Shown here in pieces: positions 1 to 8,794 of a DNA stretch of 64,000 bases. Origin of the DNA: Pacificitalea sp040119125 (GTDB taxonomy: Bacteria; Pseudomonadota; Alphaproteobacteria; Rhodobacterales; Rhodobacteraceae); NCBI GenBank assembly GCA_040119125.1, contig JBEDTR010000008.1, forward strand, positions 183,132 to 247,131. The letters run 5' to 3'. Both the position numbers and the translations under genes were made by a program. The notes under the pieces are model-generated. The model made no database searches. It was not told where the DNA came from and was given only the letters and a program-made list of their open reading frames with translations. Position 1 is the stretch's first letter. Each line of letters opens with the position of its first letter.

Positions 1-1546
1 CAGACGGCGTGTCATCGCCCATGGAAGCCAGCGTTTCTTTGCCATCCTCGGCCATGGGCGCAAGGATCTGCTCCAGCTCTTCGATGGAATAGCCCGCAGC
101 AACCTGACGTTGGCGCAGGTCATCACCACTGAACAGCGTCTTTTCGGTCACCGCGTTCAGTGACTCGTCCAGTTCGCTGATCTTGCTGACCCAATCGCCA
201 AAGGGCTGTGCCTCGGCCAGCTTGTTCTTGATTTCCATATCGTGGAACAGCTGACCGTTCTGCATGTCGACAGCGATCATCTGGCCCGGCCCCAATGCGC
301 CCTTTTCGCGCACAGTGCCCTCATCCGTGGGAACCATGCCCACTTCGGAGCCCGCAATCAGCAGGTTGTCCCCGGTCACGACATAGCGCATCGGGCGCAG
401 GCCGTTGCGATCCAGACCGCCACAGACCCAGCGGCCATCGGTCATCGCCAGCGCGGCGGGGCCATCCCACGGCTCCATCACGGAGTTGCAGTAGGAATAC
501 ATGTCGCGCCATGCTTCGGGCAGCTCGGTCGCCTGTTTGGACCAGCTTTCGGGGACCAGCATCGTCTTCGCCATCGGGGCAGAGCGACCGGCACGCACCA
601 GCACCTCGAACACCGCGTCGAGCGCGGCACTGTCCGACGCCGATTGCGGCACGATCGGTTTGATGTCCTCGGCATTATCCCCGAACACCGATGAGGCCAT
701 GCGGATCTCATGGCTTTTCATCCAGTTCAGGTTGCCCTTCAGCGTGTTGATCTCGCCGTTATGGGCCAACATGCGGAAGGGCTGCGCCAGCCACCACTGC
801 GGGAAGGTGTTGGTCGAATAGCGCTGGTGATAGATCGCGAAGGCGCTCTCGAACCGGTCGTCCAGCAGGTCGGGGTAGAAATCAGCGACCTGCTCGGCCA
901 GCATCATGCCCTTATAGATGATCGACCGGCACGACAGCGAACAGACGTAGAAGCCAACCTGACGCACGGCGGCTTTCTCGATCCGGCGACGGATGACGTA
1001 AAGCTCGCGCTCGAAGGTTTCCTCATCCACGCCCTTGGCGTTGGAGATGATGATCTGCTCAATCTCGGGGCGCGTGGCGGATGCTTTTTCGCCCAGACAG
1101 GACACATTCACCGGCACATGGCGCCAGCCGTAGATGTAATAGCCCATCCGCAGCACTTCGGTCTCGACGATCGTGCGGCAGGCTTCCTGCGCCGAAAAAT
1201 CGGTGCGCGGCAGGAAGATCTGGCCAACGGCAATCAGGCGATCCTGCTTGGGCTCATGGCCGGTGCGGCGGATTTGATCGTAGAAGAAGGGCGCAGGGAT
1301 CTGCACATGGATACCCGCGCCATCGCCGGTGCGGCCATCGGCATCGACAGCACCGCGGTGCCAGATCGCCTTCAGCGCGTTGATGCCGTTATCCACGACC
1401 TTGCGCGACGGCTTGCCGTCGATTGAAACGACGAGCCCGACCCCGCAGGAGCTATGCTCCTCGGTTTCGGAATAGAGGCCATTCTCTTCCATCCATTTGC
1501 GCTTCGCTTCTTCGGCGGCGACCCAGGCGGCGTCATATTTGGTCAT
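1..1546 (-). CDS. gltB: Glutamate synthase large subunit (partial, N-terminal part)
   Basis: Large (alpha) subunit of NADPH-dependent glutamate synthase, which moves the glutamine amide to 2-oxoglutarate in ammonium assimilation. The gene starts at 1546 and runs off the left edge, so only about the first 515 codons are visible. The N-terminus reads MTKYDAAW, and HSSCGVG follows at residues 31-37. Cys34 fits the nucleophile exposed after removal of a short propeptide in class II glutamine amidotransferases. The HRGAVDADGRTGDGAG stretch is typical of GltB. The partner gltD lies upstream on the same strand, separated by one gene, so the three are probably co-transcribed. Identity is secure; the C-terminal FMN/Fe-S part is not visible. 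Confidence 0.95.
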   Translation of the reverse strand, partial: MTKYDAAWVAAEEAKRKWMEENGLYSETEEHSSCGVGLVVSIDGKPSRKVVDNGINALKAIWHRGAVDADGRTGDGAGIHVQIPAPFFYDQIRRTGHEPKQDRLIAVGQIFLPRTDFSAQEACRTIVETEVLRMGYYIYGWRHVPVNVSCLGEKASATRPEIEQIIISNAKGVDEETFERELYVIRRRIEKAAVRQVGFYVCSLSCRSIIYKGMMLAEQVADFYPDLLDDRFESAFAIYHQRYSTNTFPQWWLAQPFRMLAHNGEINTLKGNLNWMKSHEIRMASSVFGDNAEDIKPIVPQSASDSAALDAVFEVLVRAGRSAPMAKTMLVPESWSKQATELPEAWRDMYSYCNSVMEPWDGPAALAMTDGRWVCGGLDRNGLRPMRYVVTGDNLLIAGSEVGMVPTDEGTVREKGALGPGQMIAVDMQNGQLFHDMEIKNKLAEAQPFGDWVSKISELDESLNAVTEKTLFSGDDLRQRQVAAGYSIEELEQILAPMAEDGKETLASMGDDTPS

Positions 1547-1625
1547 GGCGTTTCCTTTCACTCGGATCCGGTTGGCTGGCCGCTTCGGGCGGGCTCAGGC
1601 CGGGGCTGATGCGGGAGGCGGGGCG

Positions 1626-2372
1626 TCAGGCCCTGCCCGTCCAGTCGGGCGCGGCAAGATCGGGGGTCAGCCCCGAAAGGATCTCGCCGCATTCGTAAAT
1701 CGGTGTCGTCGCGCCAAAACCGGGCGCTTCGGGGCGGATGATCTCCACCGGGGAATAGTCATCGGTCAGGCTGTCGCCGTCCTGGTGGTAGGTCTCGATC
1801 CCGGTCAGGAACAGACGCTCATCCTCCAGCACATATTGGATGCCTTCGCCGCGATAGATTTCCTGCCCGCTTTCGGCCTCAGAGCGGATGTCGAATTCCA
1901 GCACGCGCAGCGGCTCACCGTCGATCACACGGGTCTCATCGGTCAACGCATCATGGCCCGCATAGCGGATGGTGCGGCTGGCCCCGTCGATCAGCTCTTG
2001 CATGGCAAAGGCGTAGCTGTCGCTGCCGGTCGACAGCAGCGCGCGGATGTCGATCGGGTCGGCAGGCGCACCCTTCAACGTTTCGCGGCTGCCATCGGCA
2101 TAGGACTGCAAATATATCCACTGATAGCCGGGATCGGTCAGCGAAATGGAATAGAGCCCTTCTCCGTCAAAGAACGCCTCCCATGTCGTGCCCTCTGGCG
2201 CCGCGTCACAGCGCCAGAACAGCGAGGTGCCGCATTGTTTGTATTGCACCGTCAGGATGGCGGAACAGCCTTCGGGCACCAGCGCCTCCGCCGACTGCCC
2301 ATGCGCGACACCAGCCGGCAGCGCAACGCTGGCGGTCAGGATCAGGGCAGAGAGGGCAGAGCGCAGCGGCAT
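1626..2372 (-). CDS. Secreted protein of unknown function between gltD and gltB
   Basis: I do not recognise the family. A start at 2372 gives 248 residues beginning MPLRSALSALILTASVALPA, a typical Sec signal peptide with likely cleavage after AHG/AQ near residue 26; an ATG 26 codons further upstream would bury the signal. The mature part is acidic, with Cys near residues 36, 47 and 54 and another pair member near the C-terminus (YECGEIL), which suggests disulfides. It sits in the same direction between gltD and gltB and is probably co-transcribed with them, but nothing in its sequence ties it to nitrogen assimilation. Export to the periplasm is inferred from the signal peptide. Confidence 0.8.
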   Translation of the reverse strand: MPLRSALSALILTASVALPAGVAHGQSAEALVPEGCSAILTVQYKQCGTSLFWRCDAAPEGTTWEAFFDGEGLYSISLTDPGYQWIYLQSYADGSRETLKGAPADPIDIRALLSTGSDSYAFAMQELIDGASRTIRYAGHDALTDETRVIDGEPLRVLEFDIRSEAESGQEIYRGEGIQYVLEDERLFLTGIETYHQDGDSLTDDYSPVEIIRPEAPGFGATTPIYECGEILSGLTPDLAAPDWTGRA

Positions 2373-2473
2373 CAGCGAAATCTCGGGTTCAGGGTCAAAG
2401 TCGACTTCAGGGTCAGTGACGGGCGGGGCCGATATCGGCCGCCGCCCCATGTCATAGAGTGCAGATCAGGCGA

Positions 2474-3907
2474 TTATTCCGCAGCGACCATATCGGCGGT
2501 GGACAGCTGTTCGAGAACCGCATCCGCGGCCTCGCGGCCATCGCGGATCGCCCAGACGACAAGGCTCGCACCGCGCACGATGTCACCCACCGCGTAAACG
2601 CCCGGCAGGCTGGTCTCATGGGTGCGGAAATCGGCCTTCACGGTGCCCCAACGGGTCACTTCCAGCGCGTCTTCGCCCCAAAGCGTCGGCAGATCCTCGG
2701 GCTCGAAGCCGAGCGCCTTGATCACCAGATCCGCGTCCTCGACATAATCGGCACCTTCGATCACCTCAGGTGACTGACGGCCCGACGCATCGGGCGCACC
2801 CAGACGCATCTGCTGAACCATCACGCCTTCGACGGCATCGCCATGGAAGCCTTTCGGCGCGGAGAGCCAGACGAATTCGACGCCCTCTTCCTCGGCGTTT
2901 TGCACTTCGCGCTGCGAGCCGGGCATGTTGGACCGGTCACGACGATAGAGGCATTTCACGCTGGTCGCGCCCTGACGGATCGCGGTGCGCACGCAGTCCA
3001 TTGCGGTATCGCCACCGCCGATGACCACGACGCGCTTGCCCTTGGCGTTCAGCTCACCGCTGTCATATTCCGGCACATCATCGCCAAAGGACACGCGGTT
3101 GGACGCGGTCAGGTAATCAATCGCACGGACGATGCCGTCAGCACCCGATCCGGGGCCCTGCAGATCGCGGGTCTTATAGACGCCGGTGGCGATCACCACC
3201 GCGTCATGCTTGCCCCGGATCGCGGAGAAGGACAGATCTTCGCCGACGTTGCAGTTCAGCACAAACTCGACGCCGCCTTGCTCCAGCTGGGAGATGCGGC
3301 GCATGACGACGTCTTTCTCCAGCTTGAAGCCGGGAATGCCATAGGTCATCAACCCGCCGCCACGGTCATAGCGGTCATAAACAGTCACCTGCACGCCAGC
3401 GCGACGCAGCCGGTCAGCGGCGGCCAACCCACCGGGGCCAGCCCCGATGATGGCGACGCTTTCGGCGCGCTCGATCGACGGGGCGATCGGCTTCACCCAG
3501 CCCTTTTCCCAGGCAGTATCGGTGATGTATTTCTCGACCGAGCCGATGGTCACAGTGCCATGGCCCGACTGTTCGATCACACAGTTACCTTCGCACAGCC
3601 GGTCCTGCGGGCAGATGCGGCCGCAGATCTCGGGGAAGGTGTTGGTGGACTGGCTGATCTCATAGGCTTCTTCCAGACGGCCGGTCGCCGTCAGGCGCAG
3701 CCAGTCGGGGATGTTATTGTGGAGCGGGCAATGCGACTGACAATAGGGCACACCACACTGGCTGCACCGGCTCGACTGTTCGGCTGCCTTTTCATCGGCG
3801 AATTCGGCATAGATCTCGTTGAAGTCCTGCGCACGGTCCCCGGCGGAGCGCTTCGACGGCATCTCCTTCTCGACCTTCGTGAACTTCAGCATTGGCTGCT
3901 TGGCCAT
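2474..3907 (-). CDS. gltD: Glutamate synthase small subunit
   Basis: Small (beta) subunit of NADPH-glutamate synthase; it takes electrons from NADPH through FAD and passes them to the large subunit. The 477 residues match the family length. Cys48, 51, 56 and 60 and Cys95, 99, 105 and 109 form the two N-terminal [4Fe-4S]-type clusters. GAGPGG near 155-160 is the FAD dinucleotide fold, GGGDTAMDC near 298 the NADPH fold, and GVYAVGD near the C-terminus the second FAD contact. It is the first gene of a minus-strand group with the secreted protein gene and gltB, transcribed from the AT-rich region shared with uppP. Confidence 0.96.
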   Translation of the reverse strand: MAKQPMLKFTKVEKEMPSKRSAGDRAQDFNEIYAEFADEKAAEQSSRCSQCGVPYCQSHCPLHNNIPDWLRLTATGRLEEAYEISQSTNTFPEICGRICPQDRLCEGNCVIEQSGHGTVTIGSVEKYITDTAWEKGWVKPIAPSIERAESVAIIGAGPGGLAAADRLRRAGVQVTVYDRYDRGGGLMTYGIPGFKLEKDVVMRRISQLEQGGVEFVLNCNVGEDLSFSAIRGKHDAVVIATGVYKTRDLQGPGSGADGIVRAIDYLTASNRVSFGDDVPEYDSGELNAKGKRVVVIGGGDTAMDCVRTAIRQGATSVKCLYRRDRSNMPGSQREVQNAEEEGVEFVWLSAPKGFHGDAVEGVMVQQMRLGAPDASGRQSPEVIEGADYVEDADLVIKALGFEPEDLPTLWGEDALEVTRWGTVKADFRTHETSLPGVYAVGDIVRGASLVVWAIRDGREAADAVLEQLSTADMVAAE

Positions 3908-4135
3908 AGAGCGAACCCCGTCCTTGTGGCGAATACTGACGACCCTCTATTAAACGGGGTCACGGAAGAAATAAAGTAACTGATGCTGACCTATCAAGAG
4001 GTTTTTATAGGCTAGGCACCCCCTATAGGCAGAAAAACGCAGTGTAAAAGGTAAGCATAGTTTCCCTAATATATAGATAGTTAATATAAATCAGTATCTT
4101 GATAAATATACCAAACCTCTGAAAGGCACCCTCCC
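3908..4135. promoter_or_regulatory. AT-rich divergent promoter region, gltD / uppP
   Basis: This 228-bp gap separates the divergent gltD and uppP genes and is far richer in A and T than the surrounding genes, especially 4000-4120. It should hold promoters for both. At 4006-4027 there is an inverted repeat, TATAGG and CCTATA separated by 10 bases, and the right arm extends into the palindrome CCTATAGG (4022-4029). This could be an operator, but I cannot name a regulator. AAAGG about 10 bases before the uppP ATG serves as ribosome binding site. Confidence 0.5.
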
Positions 4136-4939
4136 ATGACGCTGTTCTACCTGCTGCTGGTCGCAGTGATCCAGGGCATCACCGAATTTCTGCCCGTGTC
4201 CTCCTCTGGCCACCTGATTCTGTTACCGAATCTTACCGGCATGGCGGATCAGGGACAGGCAATCGACGTGGCTGTCCATGTGGGCACCCTGCTGGCGGTG
4301 ATGCTGTATTTCTGGCGAGACGTCGCCGCCGCGCTGCTGGGGCTAGGGCGCTTGGTGCGGGGTCGGACCGATACGCCGGGGGCGAAATTGGCACTGCTGT
4401 TGATCATCGCAACGGTGCCCGTGGTGCTGGCGGGGCTGGTGCTTAAACTCACCGGGCTGGACGATGCGCTGCGCAGCGTGGCGGTGATTGGCTGGACGAT
4501 GCTCATCTTCGGCATCCTGCTCTATTGGGCGGATCAGCGTGGGGCCGAAACCCGCACCACCGGCGATTGGACCCTGCGCCATGCCATAATCATGGGGCTG
4601 TGGCAGGCGGTAGCGTTGATTCCGGGCACCTCGCGGTCGGGCATCACCATCTCCGGCGCACGGCTGCTAGGCTATGCGCGCGAGGACGCCGCGCGGCTGT
4701 CGATGCTGATGTCCATTCCGACGATCATCGCGTCTGGCACGCTGCTAGGGCTGGAGGTCGCGCAGGAGGGCAACCCCGATATGTGGCGCGCCGCCGGGAT
4801 CGGCGCGGCATTTGCCTTTGTCGCGGCGCTGCTCGCGCTGACATTGATGATGCGGCTGCTGCGTTCGGTTTCGTTCACGCCTTATGTGATTTACCGGGTG
4901 ATCCTCGGGCTCATTCTGCTGACCGTCGCCTATACCTGA
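4136..4939 (+). CDS. uppP: Undecaprenyl-diphosphatase
   Basis: Integral membrane phosphatase (UppP/BacA) that converts undecaprenyl diphosphate to the monophosphate, recycling the lipid carrier for peptidoglycan and other envelope polymers; overproduction in E. coli gives bacitracin resistance. The 267 residues are almost entirely hydrophobic helices. The two family signatures are visible: ITEFLPVSSSGH at residues 15-26, with the catalytic-region Glu17, and PGTSRSGIT near 164-172, with the conserved Arg. Transcribed alone or with the following xseB-ispA-dxs genes after a 104-bp gap; a short GC hairpin follows the stop but lacks a T-run. Confidence 0.95.
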   Translation: MTLFYLLLVAVIQGITEFLPVSSSGHLILLPNLTGMADQGQAIDVAVHVGTLLAVMLYFWRDVAAALLGLGRLVRGRTDTPGAKLALLLIIATVPVVLAGLVLKLTGLDDALRSVAVIGWTMLIFGILLYWADQRGAETRTTGDWTLRHAIIMGLWQAVALIPGTSRSGITISGARLLGYAREDAARLSMLMSIPTIIASGTLLGLEVAQEGNPDMWRAAGIGAAFAFVAALLALTLMMRLLRSVSFTPYVIYRVILGLILLTVAYT

Positions 4940-5043
4940 ACCCCGGCCTCCGGGGCAGTGGCATCGCCCCCGGAACGCCGCTATGATCCGCGCGACCGGG
5001 GGCCGCCCTGCCCCCTGCAGCACAACACGGACGGAGCAGACCG

Positions 5044-5286
5044 ATGACCGATCAGCCAGTGGCGGAGATGAGCTTTGAGGACGCGATGAGCGAACTCACC
5101 CGCGTCGTGGACCACCTCGAAAAAGGCGACGTGCCGCTGGAGCAGTCGATCACGCTCTACGAACGCGGGGCCGTCCTGCGCAAGCATTGCGAAGCCAAGC
5201 TGAAAGACGCCGAGGAAAAGGTCGCCGCCATCACAACCGATGACACCGGCACGCCCACGGGCACGGTCCCGTTCGACGGCAATTGA
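5044..5286 (+). CDS. xseB: Exodeoxyribonuclease VII small subunit
   Basis: Small subunit of exonuclease VII, which degrades single-stranded DNA from either end together with XseA (not in this window). The 80 residues match the family. SFEDAMSELTRVVDHLEKGD followed by the LEQSITLYERG helix is the characteristic two-helix XseB core. GGAG lies about 6 bases before the ATG. The stop is one base from the ATG of ispA, so the two are translated from one transcript; the xseB-ispA-dxs order is common in proteobacteria. Confidence 0.93.
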   Translation: MTDQPVAEMSFEDAMSELTRVVDHLEKGDVPLEQSITLYERGAVLRKHCEAKLKDAEEKVAAITTDDTGTPTGTVPFDGN

Positions 5287-5287
5287 G

Positions 5288-6151
5288 ATGTTCGCCGCAC
5301 GGTTGAAGGCCGACGCCACCCGCGTCGAGACGCGCCTGCGCGCTGAAATCGCCCGGTTCGGAGATCTGCCTGTCGTCGCCGCGATGGATCACGCCTGTCA
5401 GGGCGGCAAGGGTCTGCGCGGATTTTTGGTGATGGAAAGCGCGCGGCTGCATGACATTCCCGAAGATCAGGCAATCCTGCCCGCCTGCGCGATCGAGGCG
5501 GTCCATGCCTATTCTCTGATCCACGATGACCTGCCCGCGATGGACGATGACGACCTGCGCCGGGGCCGCCCCACCGTCCATGTCAAATGGGATGAGGCAA
5601 CCGCCATTCTGGCGGGCGACGCATTGCAGACGCTGGCCTTTGAGCTGCTGAGCGATCCCGCCCTGCCACCGGCGCGCGCCGTGGCGCTAAGCCGTGAGAT
5701 GGCGCAGGCGGCAGGCGCCGGAGGCATGGTGCTGGGGCAAGCGTTGGACATCGCTGCCGAAACCGCCGCCGCACCGCTGGATCTGGACCAGATCACCGCA
5801 TTGCAGGCAGGCAAGACCGGCGCATTGATCGGGTGGGCTGCTTGCGCGGGGGCGGTGCTGGCCGATGCCGATGCCGCGCCTCTGCGGAGCTATGCTGCCG
5901 CGCTTGGCCTTGCTTTCCAGATCGCGGACGACATCTTGGACGTGGAGGGCTGCGCGGACAAAACCGGCAAGCGCCTGCGCAAGGACGCGACTGCCGGGAA
6001 GGCCACCTTCGTGTCGTTGCTTGGATTGGACGGCGCCCGCGCCCGCGCTGCCGAACTGGTGACGCAGGCCGAAGTGGCGCTTGACCCCTATGGGGACCGG
6101 GCGCAGGTCTTGAAGGAGGCCGCCCGCTTCGCTATCGCACGGGACCGGTAG
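5288..6151 (+). CDS. ispA: Polyprenyl synthetase (farnesyl/geranyl diphosphate synthase)
   Basis: Trans-prenyltransferase condensing isopentenyl diphosphate with allylic diphosphates to make farnesyl (or geranylgeranyl) diphosphate. From ATG 5288 it has 287 residues; an in-frame upstream start at 5240 would overlap xseB and is unlikely. The first Asp-rich motif, DDLPAMDDDDLRRGRP, starts at residue 80 and the second, DDILD, lies near 213; both bind Mg-diphosphate. The KGLRGFL segment near 41 corresponds to the IPP-binding GGKRLRP region. Chain length cannot be settled from the residues I can compare. Immediately after xseB and 56 bp before dxs, it groups isoprenoid supply genes. Confidence 0.9.
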   Translation: MFAARLKADATRVETRLRAEIARFGDLPVVAAMDHACQGGKGLRGFLVMESARLHDIPEDQAILPACAIEAVHAYSLIHDDLPAMDDDDLRRGRPTVHVKWDEATAILAGDALQTLAFELLSDPALPPARAVALSREMAQAAGAGGMVLGQALDIAAETAAAPLDLDQITALQAGKTGALIGWAACAGAVLADADAAPLRSYAAALGLAFQIADDILDVEGCADKTGKRLRKDATAGKATFVSLLGLDGARARAAELVTQAEVALDPYGDRAQVLKEAARFAIARDR

Positions 6152-6207
6152 AGCGCGGCGCAGGCCCGTCCTTCGGCTCAGTATACACGCGCGCCTCGGG
6201 AGGACGC

Positions 6208-8133
6208 ATGACCAGACCTGAAACGCCGCTGCTCGATCAGATCGCCAGCCCCGCCGACCTTCGCCGTTTGAGCGACCGGGATCTGATGCAGGTGTCCGAC
6301 GAATTGCGCGCCGAAACCATCAGCGCCGTCAGCGAAACCGGCGGACATCTGGGGGCCGGCCTTGGCGTGGTTGAGCTGACCGTCGCGCTGCACGCGGTGT
6401 TCGAGACCCCGCGCGACCGGCTGATCTGGGATGTGTCGCACCAGTGCTATCCGCATAAGATCCTGACGGGCCGCCGTGCCCGCATCCGCACCCTGCGGCA
6501 GGAAAACGGCCTGTCTGGCTTCACCAAACGGTCCGAAAGCCCGTATGACCCGTTTGGCGCGGCGCATAGCTCCACCTCGATTTCCGCCGCGCTCGGCTTT
6601 GCCACCGCGCGCGATCTGGGCGGCGCACCCGAACACGGGCTGGGCGACGCGATCGCGGTGATCGGTGACGGGGCGATGAGCGCTGGCATGGCCTATGAGG
6701 CGATGAACAACGCGGGCCATATGGGCAAGCGGCTGATCATCATCCTCAATGACAATGAGATGTCCATTGCGCCCCCCACCGGTGCGATGTCCGCCTATCT
6801 GTCGCGGCTCTATGCCGGGGCGCCGTTTCAGGAACTGAAAGCGGTGGCCAAGGGCGCGGTCAGTCTACTGCCGCCGCCGCTTCAACAGGGCGCCAAACGC
6901 GCCCGCGACATGCTGAAATCCCTGACTGTCGGCGGCACGCTGTTCGAGGAGTTGGGTATCAGCTATCTCGGCCCTATCGACGGCCATGACATTGAGCAGC
7001 TTCTGGCCATCCTGCGCATGGTGAAATCCCGTGCCGAAGGGCCGATCCTGATCCACGCCATCACCCGCAAGGGCAAAGGCTACGCCCCCGCCGAGAGCGC
7101 CAGCGACAAGGGCCACGGTGTGTCGAAATTCGACGTGGTCACCGGCAAGCAGGCCAAAGCCGCGTCGAACGCGCCCTCCTATACCTCGGTCTTCTCGCGC
7201 AGCCTGATCGCAGAGGCAGAGCGCGACCGCACCATCACCGCCATCACCGCCGCCATGCCGGATGGCACTGGGCTCAAGCAATTTGCCGAACGCTTCGCGG
7301 ATCGCTGCTTTGATGTGGGCATCGCTGAACAGCATGCCGTGACCTTCGCCGCCGGGCAGGCCGCTGGCGGGCTGCGTCCGTTCTGCGCGCTTTATTCGAC
7401 CTTCCTGCAACGCGGCTACGATCAGATCGTGCATGATGTGGCTATTCAGCGGCTGCCAGTCCGCTTTGCCATCGACCGCGCCGGGTTGGTGGGCGCCGAT
7501 GGGGCGACCCATGCGGGGGCGTTCGATGTGGCGTTTCTGGCCAATCTGCCCGGCTTTGTGGTGATGGCCGCCGCCGATGAGGCGGAGTTGATGCATATGG
7601 TCGCCACCGCTGCCGCCCATGATGACGGCCCGATCGCGTTCCGCTTTCCGCGTGGCGAAGGTGTCGGCGTGGAAATGCCCGAGCGCGGCACCCCGCTCGA
7701 GATCGGCAAGGGCCGTATCGTGGCCGAGGGCAAGCGCGTCGCACTGCTGTCCTTCGGCACGAGACTGGAGGAGGTCCGTAAGGCGGCCGAGGCGCTGATC
7801 CGTCGTGGCATCACCCCCACCATTGCGGATGCGCGCTTTGCCAAGCCGCTGGATCGGGAGATGATCCTGCAACTGGCCGCCGAGCACGAAGCGCTGATCA
7901 CCATCGAAGAAGGAGCAGTTGGCGGCTTCGGCTCTCATGTCGCGCAACTTCTGTCGGACGAGGGCGTATTCGATGCGGGGCTAAAATTCCGCTCCATGGT
8001 GCTGCCCGATATCTTCATCGATCAAGCCAGCCCCACCGCCATGTATGACGTCGCCGCGATGAACGCCGAACATATCGAAGCCAAGGTGCTGGACACGCTG
8101 GGCATTGGCCGGCTGGATCAGGCGCGGGCATAA
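6208..8133 (+). CDS. dxs: 1-deoxy-D-xylulose-5-phosphate synthase
   Basis: First enzyme of the MEP isoprenoid pathway: condenses pyruvate and glyceraldehyde 3-phosphate using thiamine diphosphate. At 641 residues it is full length. GDGAMSAGMAYEAMNNAGH near 151-169, with downstream LNDNEMSI, is the ThDP/Mg binding motif. The TRKGKGYAPAE segment closes the first domain. FDVGIAEQHAVTFAAG near 370 carries the catalytic Glu of the pyrimidine domain, and the transketolase C-terminal domain follows. The N-terminus TPLLDQIASPADLRRL is typical. Last gene of the xseB-ispA-dxs group, followed by a strong hairpin terminator. Confidence 0.97.
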   Translation: MTRPETPLLDQIASPADLRRLSDRDLMQVSDELRAETISAVSETGGHLGAGLGVVELTVALHAVFETPRDRLIWDVSHQCYPHKILTGRRARIRTLRQENGLSGFTKRSESPYDPFGAAHSSTSISAALGFATARDLGGAPEHGLGDAIAVIGDGAMSAGMAYEAMNNAGHMGKRLIIILNDNEMSIAPPTGAMSAYLSRLYAGAPFQELKAVAKGAVSLLPPPLQQGAKRARDMLKSLTVGGTLFEELGISYLGPIDGHDIEQLLAILRMVKSRAEGPILIHAITRKGKGYAPAESASDKGHGVSKFDVVTGKQAKAASNAPSYTSVFSRSLIAEAERDRTITAITAAMPDGTGLKQFAERFADRCFDVGIAEQHAVTFAAGQAAGGLRPFCALYSTFLQRGYDQIVHDVAIQRLPVRFAIDRAGLVGADGATHAGAFDVAFLANLPGFVVMAAADEAELMHMVATAAAHDDGPIAFRFPRGEGVGVEMPERGTPLEIGKGRIVAEGKRVALLSFGTRLEEVRKAAEALIRRGITPTIADARFAKPLDREMILQLAAEHEALITIEEGAVGGFGSHVAQLLSDEGVFDAGLKFRSMVLPDIFIDQASPTAMYDVAAMNAEHIEAKVLDTLGIGRLDQARA

Positions 8134-8159
8134 AAACCGAACATCTCAGTCCCCCACGA

Positions 8160-8185
8160 AAAAGGCCCGCTTGCGCGGGCCTTTT
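8160..8185. terminator. Bidirectional intrinsic terminator between dxs and grpE
   Basis: A perfect 11-bp stem, AAAAGGCCCGC and its complement, encloses a 4-base loop (TTGC). The A-rich left side and T-rich right side make it a plausible terminator in both directions, as suits the convergent dxs and grpE genes. Confidence 0.85.
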
Positions 8186-8207
8186 AACGTTATGGACTAT
8201 GCGCCGC

Positions 8208-8786
8208 TCAGGCCGGAGTGGAGGACACGCCAACCTGCGCCGGACGCAGCAGGCGGTCATGCAGCATGAAGCCTTCGGCCATCACCTGAATGATATCGCC
8301 CGCCTTGGTATCCGGCACCGGAGCCTCGAACATTGCCTGATGGTGCTGGGGGTCGAATTTATCGCCCACTTCCGGCACAATCGGCTCAATACCATGCTTG
8401 CCGAAGACACTCAGCAATTCGCGCATGGTCAGTTCGATCCCTTCGATGAGGGCCTTCGACACGGTGCGCTGCTCCTCCGTCGCGGCCTCTAGGGCGCGGC
8501 GCAGGTTGTCATAGACCGGCAGCATGTCACGGCTCAGCTTCGAGCCGCCATATTGCTCTGCTTCGCGACGGTCGCGATCAGACCGCTTGCGCGAGTTTTC
8601 TGCATCGGCCAGCGCCCGCATGAAGCGGTCCTTCAACTCGTCACGCTCGGCACGCAGGGCTTCCAGCTCCGCGTCGTGATCGGAGTTGGGCTCCTGGGCT
8701 GCCAGCTCATCTAGCGAAAGCCCCTCCTCGCCGAGATAGTCGGCGGTGCCCTGTTCCAGATCCATATCTTTTTTCGGTTCAGCCAT
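8208..8786 (-). CDS. grpE: GrpE, nucleotide exchange factor of DnaK
   Basis: Co-chaperone that releases ADP from DnaK so substrates can be released. The 192 residues have the expected layout: an acidic disordered N-terminus, a long coiled coil (about 35-90, with ELEALRAERDELKDRFMRAL), and the conserved C-terminal beta domain with EGFMLHDRLLRPAQVGVS. It lies 8 bp downstream of hrcA on the same strand, the widespread hrcA-grpE heat-shock arrangement. dnaK and dnaJ are not in this window. Confidence 0.96.
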   Translation of the reverse strand: MAEPKKDMDLEQGTADYLGEEGLSLDELAAQEPNSDHDAELEALRAERDELKDRFMRALADAENSRKRSDRDRREAEQYGGSKLSRDMLPVYDNLRRALEAATEEQRTVSKALIEGIELTMRELLSVFGKHGIEPIVPEVGDKFDPQHHQAMFEAPVPDTKAGDIIQVMAEGFMLHDRLLRPAQVGVSSTPA

Positions 8787-8794
8787 CTTTCACC

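Noticed and set aside
2843..3979. 378-codon plus-strand ORF across gltD
   Set aside because: Shadow of gltD; the minus-strand frame has all GltD cysteine clusters and nucleotide folds.
4941..4955. Hairpin CCCCGG/CCGGGG after uppP as a terminator
   Set aside because: The stem is short, with a 3-base loop and no T-run, so I did not call it.
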